Assembly (NCBI RefSeq): GCF_001043975.1
Contig: NZ_LABY01000087.1
Location: 1 to 36,856 of the forward strand
Direction: 5' to 3'
Length of the DNA stretch: 36,856 bases
Source of the DNA: Methylobacterium variabile
GTDB lineage: Bacteria; Pseudomonadota; Alphaproteobacteria; Rhizobiales; Beijerinckiaceae
Of the stretch, positions 25,277 through 34,300 are shown in pieces (within the stretch, counting starts at the first letter, position 1; each line of letters opens with the position of its first letter). The translations under genes were made by a program, and so were the position numbers. The notes under the pieces are model-generated. The model worked only from the letters and a program-made list of their open reading frames with translations. It made no database searches and was not told the origin of the DNA.

Positions 25277-25492
25277 TCAAGGTCCGCCGCCGCCACCGCC
25301 ACGTCGCAGATCGCACCAGCGGCCATGATCCTCGTATCCTGCATAGCAGGCGGTGACACAGGCTCCGGCCATGAATTTCAACGGAGGCCTACAGCTCAGA
25401 CGGTAATCGCCTTGCGCGCTACCGTTATCGCTGCGCAGCAGCAGCAGAGAACCCGCGAAAGCCATGATGCTGACACGTACAGCAACGTTCAT
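25277..25492 (-). CDS. Small secreted cysteine-containing protein
   Basis: 71 residues. An N-terminal signal-like segment MNVAVRVSIMAFAGSLLLL is followed by a short mature domain with four cysteines (LSC, GACVTAC, RWC) and a Gly-rich tail. A GGGGGATCC sequence precedes the ATG. Similar short periplasmic Cys proteins with a xACVxxCxxGY pattern are common in Methylobacterium, but no function is assigned. It follows FmdB by 74 bp on the same strand. Confidence 0.55.
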   Translation of the reverse strand: MNVAVRVSIMAFAGSLLLLRSDNGSAQGDYRLSCRPPLKFMAGACVTACYAGYEDHGRWCDLRRGGGGGGP

Positions 25493-25566
25493 CGGATCCC
25501 CCTATGGGCCGTTGCCCGACTTGGTGGACCATCCGCGCTTTTCCATCACCTGAGCCCGCGCCGGTA

Positions 25567-25896
25567 TCACGGCCCGCCGCGCCGGATCGGCCCATGCGAA
25601 GCGAAAACCCGTCCGCCCGCGGACAGGGCGCCCGGCAGTGGCACGCGGCGCACGCAGCAGCCACAGCCGGCTGGATGGGCAACTGATGCCCGGCGCGACG
25701 GGGCCGCGCTTGGCACAGGTGCACCGTCGGCGACACGGCGACCTGCGTGGCCGCCGCCGATGGCCGGTGCGCTCATGAATGCCCGTGTCGCCCCGGCGCC
25801 GCATTCCGGGCAGGCGCACGGATCCCGAAACTGCGCCATCGGCCGCATGGCCGTGAACGGCCCGCAAACGTCGCAAGCGTAGTCGTAGATCGGCAT
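25567..25896 (-). CDS. fmdB: FmdB-family zinc-ribbon protein
   Basis: 109 residues starting MPIYDYACDVCGPFTAMRPM, the hallmark FmdB N-terminus. Two Cys pairs (CDVC, CPEC) form a zinc ribbon. The C-terminal part is Arg/Ala-rich with an extra CGCC. The Met at 25896 is the start by family alignment and has GAGGACGCC upstream. FmdB proteins were named for a proposed regulator of formamidase in methylotrophs. It lies 77 bp downstream of the formaldehyde dehydrogenase gene on the same strand and may be co-transcribed with it. Confidence 0.85.
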   Translation of the reverse strand: MPIYDYACDVCGPFTAMRPMAQFRDPCACPECGAGATRAFMSAPAIGGGHAGRRVADGAPVPSAAPSRRASVAHPAGCGCCVRRVPLPGALSAGGRVFASHGPIRRGGP

Positions 25897-25973
25897 GGCG
25901 TCCTCACGCTCGGAGCCCATTCGGCAAGATGGCGGATGAGCCAGGCGAGCGGCTGCCCGCCCGGCGTGGCGGG

Positions 25974-27128
25974 TCATGCGGCTGGCTTGAGGATCACCTT
26001 GGTCCAGCCGTCATCGCGCGCGTCGAAGTGCCGGTAGGCGTTCGGCGCCTCTCGCAGCGGCAGCTCATGCGAGACGATGAAGGACGGCTTTGCGCGACCG
26101 GCCGCAATGAGGTCGCGCAGTTGCCGGTTATAGGCTTTCACGTTGCATTGGCCGGTACCGATCGTCTGACCCTTGAACCAGAACAGGCCGTGATCGAAAA
26201 CGATTTCGCTCTGCTTGTAGAGCGGGTCCTGCGGGGCGGGGTCCTGAGGCGTGTAGACACCGACCACGCCGATGCCGCCGGTGAATTTCACCGACTTCAC
26301 GAGATCATTCATGGTCATGTTGGGGTGCTCGTGACCCTCCGGGTCGTGGGCCTGGTAGCCGACGCACTCACAGCCGCGGTCAGCTCCGACGCCGTTCGTC
26401 AAGTCGAGCACTTGGGCGACCGGGGAGCCTTTGGAATCGTCGATCGGTGTGGCCCCGATCGAGTCGGCAAGACGCAGGCGGTCAGGATGACGATCGACGA
26501 CCATGACCATGCAGGCGCCCTTGATCATCGCCGCGTGGGCCGCCATGAGGCCGACCGGCCCGGCCCCGTAGATGACGATCGATTCCCCTGGACGCAGTCC
26601 TGCAAGCTCGGTGGCGTGCCAACCGGTCGGAAAGATGTCGGCCAGCATCACATAATCGTTCTGCCGCTCCTCCGCATCCGGCGGTAGCTTCAGGCAATTG
26701 TAGTCCCCGTAGGGGACCCGCAGCAGGTCGGCCTGGCCGCCCCGATACGGACCCATGCCGGCGAACCCGTAAGCGGCGCCGGCCATGTTCGGCATGACGC
26801 TTCGATCCGCCGTCGTCAGGCAGAAGGCGCTCAAGCCACGCTCGCAATTCTTGCAGAAACCGCAGCCGATATTGAAGGGGATGGCGACCCAGTCGCCGAC
26901 CTTCACACGATCGACGGCATCGCCCACTTCGGCCACCTGGCCGAGGTTCTCGTGCCCGAACACGCCGCCGCGCTGGAAATCCGTACGGCCCTCATACATG
27001 TGCAGGTCGGAGCCGCAGATGTTGGTGCTCGTGATCCGCACGAGCACGTCGGTCGGCCTCTCGATCCGAGCGTCAGGCACGTCCTGCACCGCCACATTGC
27101 GCGGGCCGTTATAGACGACTGCTCTCAT
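25974..27128 (-). CDS. fdhA: Glutathione-independent formaldehyde dehydrogenase (zinc-dependent)
   Basis: 384-residue medium-chain alcohol dehydrogenase. It matches the Pseudomonas putida-type, NAD-dependent, glutathione-independent formaldehyde dehydrogenase. Catalytic zinc ligands are in NICGSDLHMYEG (Cys) and FGHENLG (His-Glu). The structural zinc cysteines are in CGFCKNCERGLSAFC. The nucleotide-binding motif GAGPVGLMAAHAAM is intact. It would oxidise formaldehyde to formate in the cytoplasm. ATG 27128 has GGGAG upstream. Related enzymes also act as aldehyde dismutases, so the physiological aldehyde is not certain. Its next gene is FmdB-like. Confidence 0.92.
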   Translation of the reverse strand: MRAVVYNGPRNVAVQDVPDARIERPTDVLVRITSTNICGSDLHMYEGRTDFQRGGVFGHENLGQVAEVGDAVDRVKVGDWVAIPFNIGCGFCKNCERGLSAFCLTTADRSVMPNMAGAAYGFAGMGPYRGGQADLLRVPYGDYNCLKLPPDAEERQNDYVMLADIFPTGWHATELAGLRPGESIVIYGAGPVGLMAAHAAMIKGACMVMVVDRHPDRLRLADSIGATPIDDSKGSPVAQVLDLTNGVGADRGCECVGYQAHDPEGHEHPNMTMNDLVKSVKFTGGIGVVGVYTPQDPAPQDPLYKQSEIVFDHGLFWFKGQTIGTGQCNVKAYNRQLRDLIAAGRAKPSFIVSHELPLREAPNAYRHFDARDDGWTKVILKPAA

Positions 27129-27274
27129 CGCGCACTCCCAGCTCGAAGTATTGTACTAGATAAACGAGGATACATGCCGCCCGGCGTTGGAAAATCCGGG
27201 CGATACCTACGGTGTTATCCGTAGCGCGATCGGGAGCCTCTTTCATTGGGGTGGAGTCACCATCCCAACAGGCT

Positions 27275-27616
27275 TTAGCGATTGCAAGTCTTGAACGTCT
27301 GATCTTGGGCAGCCGCCGGAGCCAGCCGCTCGCTGTGATGGTCAGAATTGCTTTCGTCCCTCGGTACGGGCGGAAGCAGACGTTCGAGGCCCAGCGCGAC
27401 GCCACGCTGGATCGGCCACGAGGCCGTGGTGCTCGTTGGGGCTTCGGACGGTGCACGGTAGAGGAGGTCTACCGCATGCCAGAAGGCTGCGCGCTCGGCT
27501 GGCGCTACGCCGCTCAGGACGACCCGGATGTCCGACATCGCGTCAGCAACATCTGCGGCGAGGTCCTCGGGCATGAAAAGGTCTCGGGGCGTGAAAGAGT
27601 CTCGAGCAGCAGCCAT
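27275..27616 (-). CDS. Hypothetical protein, 113 residues
   Basis: Begins MAAARDSFTPRDLFMPEDLA with GAGGG eight bases before the ATG at 27616. The N-terminal ~60 residues look helical and acidic (DVADAMSDIRVVLSGVAPAE), then a Pro/Ser-rich tail. No domain recognised. It lies upstream of the formaldehyde dehydrogenase gene on the same strand, with a ~150-bp gap. Coding status rests on the ribosome-binding site and composition. Confidence 0.5.
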   Translation of the reverse strand: MAAARDSFTPRDLFMPEDLAADVADAMSDIRVVLSGVAPAERAAFWHAVDLLYRAPSEAPTSTTASWPIQRGVALGLERLLPPVPRDESNSDHHSERLAPAAAQDQTFKTCNR

Positions 27617-27825
27617 GTGGCGCCCTCATGTGATGCCTTGTGAACGCTTCACGTCTCAGAAGATGAGCATGAGAGGAGTATGGCGCTGCCGGCGTCAATG
27701 GGACGGATCCTAAGGCAACATACTCGGCTGCTTGTCCGTCCGGCATCTCCCTAGGGAGTGATCCGGGTGTCGCAGTGGCGGGACGACACCACACTGAGTT
27801 CGACGCACGGCTAAGGAGGAGCAGC

Positions 27826-28032
27826 ATGGGTGCGAATGGCATGCATGCATTCGACGTGACACTGCCTATGACGCCCCCGTGCCTGGCCGATCTGATACGG
27901 CGCGCGACAATCGGGCCCAGCCGTCCAGTGGCGCCTCATCAGCTCGGCGCTGTGCCGCGGATGGTGCGGGATCGCGAGCCGGCGGAGCGACGGGCGGGGG
28001 ATTTCGTCAATGCTGTCAGAGATAGCGAGTGA
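27826..28032 (+). CDS. Hypothetical protein, 68 residues
   Basis: ATG 27826 has a strong AAGGAGGAG site seven bases upstream. The peptide begins MGANGMHAFDVTLPMTPPCL and has a basic middle (VRDREPAERRAGD). No membrane segment or known domain. It overlaps the next small gene by 23 bp, suggesting coupled translation of a two-gene unit. Confidence 0.45.
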   Translation: MGANGMHAFDVTLPMTPPCLADLIRRATIGPSRPVAPHQLGAVPRMVRDREPAERRAGDFVNAVRDSE

Positions 28033-28237
28033 GATCCTGGCGTATTTGCGCAGCACACATCGGCTGCCCGGAGCACGCCTGCGCATCACGACGCTGGACG
28101 AACGGTTCGGGACCGACCCCGCGGTCGCGGTGGCGATCTCCGAACTCGCGCACGCCGGCTATGTCGCGACACCGGACGCCGGCGCGATCGAACTGACGCA
28201 TCGAGGATACGAGGCCTTGATGCAAGGAGAGCCGTGA
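28010..28237 (+). CDS. Small winged-helix-like hypothetical protein, 75 residues
   Basis: Begins MLSEIASEILAYLRSTHRLP. The pattern of a first helix, then LRITTLDERFGTDPAVAVAI and SELAHAGYVATPDAGAIELT followed by HRGYEAL, resembles a compact winged helix of the kind used in small DNA-binding regulators, ending with the typical LTxxGYEAL. A GGGGG stretch lies before the ATG. The fold call is by pattern only and no ligand or target can be named. Confidence 0.5.
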   Translation: MLSEIASEILAYLRSTHRLPGARLRITTLDERFGTDPAVAVAISELAHAGYVATPDAGAIELTHRGYEALMQGEP

Positions 28238-28296
28238 CTTGATCCCGAAAGATATCGTTCCCGCAGGACATCTTTCATGCAGACGGAGGAGCGGAC

Positions 28297-28596
28297 ATGT
28301 CGAAGAATATCGTTGGCGGCAATGAAGAACGTCTGTTGCTCGATCTGATCGCCGAAGGCATGGCGGTCGTCGATCGAGACGGAACCCGGATCGGGTCCGT
28401 CGACAAGGTTGAAGGTGGTCATCTCAAGATCTGCCGTGCGGACCAGGAGCCTCGAAACCAGCACCAATACGTGTCAGCCGACTGGATCGCTGCCGTCGAT
28501 GATCGGGTCAGACTGAACCGCACATTCGATGAGGCAAAGCGTCTGTGGGCGAGCGAGCCCTACGCGAGGCGGCACCATCTTCAGCGAGCGATCTGA
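28297..28596 (+). CDS. DUF2171 domain protein
   Basis: 99 residues. The core GMAVVDRDGTRIGSVDKVEG followed by GHLKICRAD and YVSADWIAAVDDRVRLNRTF is the PRC-barrel-like DUF2171 fold, found in small stress-associated proteins of alphaproteobacteria. GGAGGAGCGGAC lies just before ATG 28297. The function is unknown. It precedes the Old Yellow Enzyme gene on the same strand by ~130 bp. Confidence 0.8.
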   Translation: MSKNIVGGNEERLLLDLIAEGMAVVDRDGTRIGSVDKVEGGHLKICRADQEPRNQHQYVSADWIAAVDDRVRLNRTFDEAKRLWASEPYARRHHLQRAI

Positions 28597-28728
28597 CGCC
28601 GTCGCTCCCGGACGACGTGAGCGAACCGTCTGCCGCTGCGGAAGAGCGGCCTGCCCCGGGCAACACCGCGCAGCGGCTCCGTCGCCCGACGATCATCCGG
28701 ACCGGGCGAGCCGATCATGGAGACCACG

Positions 28729-29826
28729 ATGAGCCTCGACCTCTTGTTCCGCCCCTTCGAACACAAGTCGCTCCGGCTGCAGAACCGGATCGTCATGGCA
28801 CCGATGACGCGCTCGTTCTCTCCCGATGGCGTTCCGACACAAGACGTGGCCGCCTATTACCGCCGACGCGCGCCTGAGATCGGGCTCATCATCTCGGAAG
28901 GCACCGTCGTCAACCGGCCAGCGTCGTCGAACGATCCTGCGGTTCCGCATTTCCACGGCGAACAGGCCCTCGCAGGATGGAAGCGCGTCATCGACGAGGT
29001 TCATGCCGCCGGGGGCACGATGGCGCCGCAGATCTGGCACATGGGAATCGTGGCCCCGCATGCGTCCGGGTGGATGCCGCCCAATCCCATGGAAGGCCCG
29101 TCCGGGCTCGTCGTCCCCGGCGAGGCCGGCGGGACCGAGATGTCCGAGACCGACATCGCCGAGACGGTCGCGGCGTTCGGCCGTGCCGCCGCGGACGCTC
29201 AGCGGCTCGGCTTCGACGCGGTCGAGATTCACGGTGCACACGGCTACCTCATCGATCAGTTCTTCTGGGCCGGCGTGAACCGGCGCCGGGACCGCTACGG
29301 CGGCGCGACCTTGCCCGAGCGCAGCCGCTTCGCGGTCGAGGTCGTGCGCGCGGTCCGGTCTGCGGTCGGTGAGGATTTCGCCGTGATCCTGCGCCTGTCA
29401 CAGTGGAAGCAGCAGGACTTCGCGGTGAAGCTCGCGCGGACACCCGACGAGATGGCGGCATGGCTCACCCCTCTCTCTGACGCGGGAGTCGACATCTTCC
29501 ATTGCTCGCAGCGGCGTTTCTGGCAGCCGGAATTCGAAGGCTCGGACCTGAACTTCGCGGGTTGGGCGAAGAAGTTGACCGGCAAGCCGACGATCACGGT
29601 GGGCTCGGTCGGTCTCTCGGGCGAGTTCATTGCCGCCTTTCAGGGCGAGAGCTCGCGTCCCGATCCGCTCGACGAACTCATTCGTCGTCTCACGCGCGGC
29701 GACTTCGACCTCGTGGCCGTCGGCCGGGCCGTGCTGTCCGACCCGCATTGGGTCAGCAAGATCCGCGAGGGCCGGCACGAGCAGTTGAAGGATTTCACCC
29801 GCGAAGCACTCGCCACGCTCTTCTGA
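28729..29826 (+). CDS. Old Yellow Enzyme-family NADH:flavin oxidoreductase
   Basis: 365-residue FMN-dependent TIM-barrel reductase that would reduce activated C=C bonds of enones, nitroesters or similar electrophiles. Motifs: FRPFEHKSLRLQNRIVMAPM (flavin entry), EIHGAHGYLIDQFFWAGVNR (His-x-x-His substrate pair and helix), RRDRYGG, and VAVGRAVLSDPHWV (phosphate binding). All are intact. ATG 28729 is chosen over 28717 because GGAG lies five to eight bases before it and nothing convincing precedes the other. The length is normal. A truncated relative lies at 22448. Neighbouring redox genes suggest an electrophile or oxidative stress role. Confidence 0.92.
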   Translation: MSLDLLFRPFEHKSLRLQNRIVMAPMTRSFSPDGVPTQDVAAYYRRRAPEIGLIISEGTVVNRPASSNDPAVPHFHGEQALAGWKRVIDEVHAAGGTMAPQIWHMGIVAPHASGWMPPNPMEGPSGLVVPGEAGGTEMSETDIAETVAAFGRAAADAQRLGFDAVEIHGAHGYLIDQFFWAGVNRRRDRYGGATLPERSRFAVEVVRAVRSAVGEDFAVILRLSQWKQQDFAVKLARTPDEMAAWLTPLSDAGVDIFHCSQRRFWQPEFEGSDLNFAGWAKKLTGKPTITVGSVGLSGEFIAAFQGESSRPDPLDELIRRLTRGDFDLVAVGRAVLSDPHWVSKIREGRHEQLKDFTREALATLF

Positions 29827-30180
29827 GGACCATGCCTGCGGCGAACGGCATGTCGAGAATGGGTGGCGATGTCAGACATCCTACATTCGCGATATCAAGG
29901 CAGAAAATTAAAGTCTATGTTGCTGTCGCTTCACATTGGGCGATCGTGTGCTGCAGTTTTTTGGCCGGTATCATCGGGTGGAAACACCGCTGATTGCGAT
30001 TACCCTGGCCAAACGACGGACAACACGAAGCCTCCCGCGATCATCCGTGCGAGGCCTACGGCCAATGCTCCTGCAACGATCCAGATCGGCTGCGCTCGGA
30101 GCCAGGTTACGCCGCTCAGCGCGGCGTGAAGTCCTGACGCCGGCGTCCGAAAGGAATTGCCCGAAAGCGGTGTCGCAGGC
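29827..30180. other. Intergenic region between convergent genes
   Basis: 354 bp between the convergent OYE and aldo/keto reductase genes. A short inverted repeat (CATGCC and GGCATG) lies at ~29832-29852. On the - strand about 35 hydrophobic codons ending at 30000 (WIVAGALAVGLARMIAGGF, then VLSVVWPG) could encode one membrane helix, possibly the end of a lost gene. No good start is seen, so it is not called. Confidence 0.4.
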
Positions 30181-31020
30181 CTACAGCATCGGAAGCCGAC
30201 GCGGCCGCGGTCCGAGCGGGAACGCCGCGTCGAGCCGTGCAAGTTCGGCGTCCGTCAGCGAGAGCGCGCCGGCGCCCGCGTTGTCGGCGGCATGCTCGGG
30301 GCTGGACGCCTTGGGGATCGTGAAGGAGGACGGCCACCGCACCAGGAAGCGGAGCGCGACCTGGCGTGCGGTCGCGCCGTGGTGCGCTGCGATGTCCTCC
30401 AACAGGCGGCCGCCCGGCGTGCGCGGGTCGGGGAAGCTGCCATGGCCGAAGGGGCTGTAGGCGACGACAGCGACGCCGTGCGCCTCGCACCAGGGCTGCA
30501 CGGCGTGTTCGATCGCACGCTCCTCCAGATGGTAGAGCACCTGGTTGCAGGCCATCCGGCCCTCGCTCCCGGCCTTCCAGGCCGCATCGAGGTCGGGCAC
30601 GTCGAAGTTGCTCACCCCCCAGGACAGGATCTTGCCCTGTTCGCGAAGCTTCTCGAAGCCGGCGAAGGTGTCCTCGAGCGGATGTGGACCGGGCCAGTGC
30701 AGGAGGTAGCAGTCCAGCCTGTCGGTGCGCAGGCGCGCGAGCGAGCGCTCGCAGGCCGCCACGGTCCCGGATTGCGAGGCGTTGCCGGGGAGAACCTTGG
30801 AGACGAGGAAAACCTCGTCACGCCGTCCGGCGGTCGCCTCGCCGACCACGATCTCGGCGTCGCCATACATCTCGGCGGTGTCGATGTGGGTCATGCCGAG
30901 ATCCAGGCCTCGGCGCAGGGCGGCGACCGCAGTGGGCCGGTGCGCGTCGTCGATGTACCACGTTCCCTGGCCGATCACCGCAACCTCGCGCGGCAGGGGA
31001 CCAAACGGGCGCCGCTCCAT
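30181..31020 (-). CDS. Aldo/keto reductase
   Basis: 279-residue NADPH-dependent TIM-barrel oxidoreductase. The catalytic set is visible: Asp and Tyr in THIDTAEMYGDAEIVVGEA, Lys in VFLVSKVLPGN, His in DCYLLHWPGPHPLEDT. The C-terminal RFLVRWPSSFTIPKASSPEH carries the cofactor-binding IPKA motif. ATG 31020 with GGAGGAGAGACC upstream is the start; the frame is open upstream to 31242 without similarity. It would reduce aldehydes, fitting the aldehyde and electrophile theme of the neighbourhood. The substrate is unknown. Confidence 0.92.
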   Translation of the reverse strand: MERRPFGPLPREVAVIGQGTWYIDDAHRPTAVAALRRGLDLGMTHIDTAEMYGDAEIVVGEATAGRRDEVFLVSKVLPGNASQSGTVAACERSLARLRTDRLDCYLLHWPGPHPLEDTFAGFEKLREQGKILSWGVSNFDVPDLDAAWKAGSEGRMACNQVLYHLEERAIEHAVQPWCEAHGVAVVAYSPFGHGSFPDPRTPGGRLLEDIAAHHGATARQVALRFLVRWPSSFTIPKASSPEHAADNAGAGALSLTDAELARLDAAFPLGPRPRRLPML

Positions 31021-31280
31021 GGTCTCTCCTCCTCGCGCAGAAGGCGCGTGCTTCGCAGCGCCGATGGCGGCTCCGATCAGCCTGTCGATGATGCGGTTCA
31101 AAAACGTCGGCCGGAGCACCTTGGTTTGATCAGTATTGTCCCTCAGGTTGTTTCCGTTGCTGGCGCGAGCGGGCGAATTCCGGTGTGTCGCCGACGTCGT
31201 CCGCTCGGTGTCGTACGCCTCGCGCAGCGATTGGTCGGGCACGCCAACCCGCGACGGCTTCGATCCCGTGGCTGCGGGAC

Positions 31281-31323
31281 CTAGAGCACTTCACGATCGC
31301 GCTGCCATCGCGAAGCTCTCTAG
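31281..31323. repeat. CTAGAGC-bounded palindrome (left unit)
   Basis: The 43-bp unit starts CTAGAGCACTTC and ends GAAGCTCTCTAG with internal complementarity (CGATCGCG against CATCGCG). It abuts the right unit. CTAGAGC-ended palindromes of this kind are, from memory, dispersed through Methylobacterium and other Rhizobiales genomes. Confidence 0.6.
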
Positions 31324-31386
31324 GTAGTTGATTTTGCCGCATTTTCTTCGACGAACCGGCACCCGCTTAGTCGGAAAACGCTCTAG
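31318..31386. repeat. Dispersed Rhizobiales-type palindromic repeat (right unit), supplies the kinase stop codon
   Basis: The 69-bp unit has terminal CTCTAG at both ends and inner arms GCATTTTCTTCGACGAACCG and GTCGGAAAACGC, which pair imperfectly. On the - strand the TAG in its terminal CTAG (31383-31385) is the stop codon of the histidine kinase gene. The family resemblance is recalled, not searched; the palindrome and the stop overlap are visible. Confidence 0.65.
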
Positions 31387-34300
31387 TCGCCGTCCTGATT
31401 GGCGGGACGAACGCCGGCCGCGGTTGCGATCAGAACGGCCTCCGGCAAGGTGTGGGCGCCGAGCGTCTCCATGACCCGGGCGCGATAGATCTCCACCGTG
31501 CGTGGGCTCAAGCCCAACGTGCGGGCGATGGTCTTGTTCGTGCCGCCCGCGAGCAAACCCTCAAGCACGGCGCGCTCACGTGCCGATAAGGCTTCGATCC
31601 GCTGATGGGGCTCGTCGCGCGAACGGGTCCGCTCCGCGGCGACGCGGATTTCGGTCAGGGCCGTTCCGACCGCGAACAGCAGCCGCTCCGGTGTCCAGGG
31701 TTCCTCGAGGAAATCGACGGCGCCGGCCTTCATGGCGCGGACCCCGAATCCGACATCGCCCCCGCTCGCGCCGAGCGCCACCACGGGAAGGTGCGCCCGT
31801 GCCGCCTTCAGCTCACTGGCCACCACCAAACTCCCCGGCTCCTCGAGATCGAGCACGACGCAGCCCGGCATCAGCGACCCGGCGATCGTGAGAAGCGCCC
31901 GACCACTCGCAAATGCCTGCACCTCGTACCCGCCGGCTTGCAGGGCACCGACGAGTTCACGCCGGGCATCATCTCCGGCCGCGACGACGTAGGCGTGCAG
32001 GCCGGTGTCGATGGTGACGTCCTGCGCGATGCCACCCACCAATCGAACGTGCCCGCCGGTCGCCGGGATCGGGAAGAAGGTGTCCCGGATGCGGCGCACT
32101 GCACCGTCCGAGGCGCGCAGGATCCGGTACTCCAAGACGAGCGTCTCGCCGCTGCCGACGCAGTCCAGCGCCCGCGTGGCGGCATCGCGGTCGTCCGGGT
32201 GGACGCTGGCGAGCCAGCTCGCGATATCCGGCATGTCTTCGGGAGGCGTGCCCCAGACCTGTCTGAAGGCCGGACTGATGTAATCGAGCTGCCCAGTCTC
32301 GAGGTCGGCGAGCCAGAGAACGTCTGCCGTATGTTCGGCGAAGCGCCGGAACCGCTCCTCGCTCTCGCGCAGGGCCGCCTCGGCGCGCTTGCGCTCGGTG
32401 ATCTCGAGCGCGGCCCCGGTGAAACCCACGGGGTGGCCGTTCTCGAACGTGGTTCGCCCGTAGGTGGAGACCCAGCGCTCGACCGAGTCCTCGATCCCGA
32501 TCACGCGATACTCGATGTGGTAGACACCATCCCCGGCAGGGTCGGTGCATCGGTCCAAGGCTCTCTCGACCTGCGGCCGATCGTCGGGATGAATGGCGGA
32601 CAGCCACAGGTCATGATCGATAGGGGCGTCCGGCGGCAGGCCCCACATGGCCTTGAGCCGCGCATCCCATTCCAGTGTGCCCGTGGCCGGATCCCAGCTG
32701 TAAGGTGACAAACCAACGAGATCGATGGCAGCCTGCAGCCGCGCCTCGCTCCGACGCAGCCGCGCAGCCGCCGTGCGGCGCAACTGCGCCAGGACGAGGT
32801 GGGTGTTCACCCGCGCCAGAAGCTCGCGCGCAGAGAAGGGTTTGACGAGATAGTCGTCGACCCCCTTCCCGAGGCCCTCGACGCGCGCATCCTCGGCCGC
32901 CCGTGCGGACAGCAGGATGATGGGGACCTCGGTGAAGTGCGAATCCCCCCGCAATGCAGCCGCAAGCTCAAGCCCGTTCAGCCCCGGCATCATGACGTCG
33001 GACAGGACGAGATCGGGCCGTTGCCGCCTTGCCGCCGCGAGCGCCGCCTCGCCGTCGGCCACCGCCTCGACCACCCAACCCTGCCCTGTCAGCAAGCGGA
33101 CGAGGTAGCGGCGCATGTCGGCATTGTCGTCGACCAGCAGAATGCGTGCGTCCAGCACCTCGGTCGGCGTGCCGGCGAGCTCCGCTTCCTCCGACAAGCG
33201 CGACCGCGCCTCTGCCCGCTCCTCAGCCGGTCCTGGAAGCCATCGCAGCGCTTCCTCGACGAAAGCATCGGCCTGGCTCGCCGTCGAGCGGAGGCTGCGC
33301 GCTCCGCCGTTCCGCTCGGCGGGGAGATGGTTGGTCCCGAACGGAACCAGGACCGTGAAGGTCGTGCCGTGATCCTCTCTGCTCTCGACTGTGATGGTGC
33401 CGCCGTGCAGGCGAACCAGTTCCTGCACCAGGGCGAGCCCGATACCGCTGCCCTCGTAAGAACGGCTCTTTGGTCTATCGATCCGGTGGAAGCGTTCGAA
33501 GACGCGCGGCAGGTCCGCGGCCGGGATCCCGACCCCGGTGTCGCTGACCTGCAACTCGGCGCCACCTGATGTGGCGGTCAAGCGAACGGCGATGCAGCCC
33601 TTGAAGGTGAACTTGAAGGCGTTGGAGAGAAGATTGAGAACGATCTTCTCCCACATGTCGTGATCCACGTAGACCGGCTCCGAGATCGGATCGCAGGCGA
33701 TGTCGAGCCGCAGGCCGGCGCGGTCGCAAGCCGAGCTGAAGCTCGAGGCCAGCTCTGCCGTGTAGCGTGCGAGATCGCAGGGCTCGTAGGAGGCTTGGGC
33801 CCGATTCGCCTCGATGCGCGAGAAATCGAGCAGGGTGTTGACGAGCTTGAGCAGACGCAGGCTGTTGCGGTGCGCAACCGTCGCCAAGATGCGGGCATCG
33901 GGAGAGAGCGAACCGTCGGGCTTGGCCAGCAGTTCCTCGAGCGGACCAAGCATCAACGTGAGAGGGGTGCGGAACTCGTGGCTGACGCTCGAGAAAAACA
34001 CCGTCTTGGCCTGATCGAGTTTCGCCAGCGCCTCGGCCCGTCGGCGTTCATCCTCAAGGGCGCGTGCCTCCGCTAGAGTGGTTGCAATCTGCCCGGCTAC
34101 CAAGTCGAGAAAGCTGCAGTAATCGGCGTCCAGGACACGCCGCGGGCTGGTTCCGACGATGAGGAAGCCCACCGGTCTCTGGTGGCCGGAGCTCTTTAAC
34201 GGCAAAACGAACGCCGTTTCCACGGTGTCCGGCCAGAGGGGCGTTGTAAATCGGTAGCCCCGGCTTGGAAGATCCGACACCTTTGCAGCGCGAGACGTCT

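Noticed and set aside
27212..27643. + strand frame opposite the 113-residue hypothetical gene
   Set aside because: No ribosome-binding site, and the opposite frame has one; neither has a known domain, so only the better-supported strand is called.
30000..30242. - strand frame with one hydrophobic helix
   Set aside because: Overlaps the aldo/keto reductase end in another frame and lacks a convincing start; mentioned only as part of the intergenic region.
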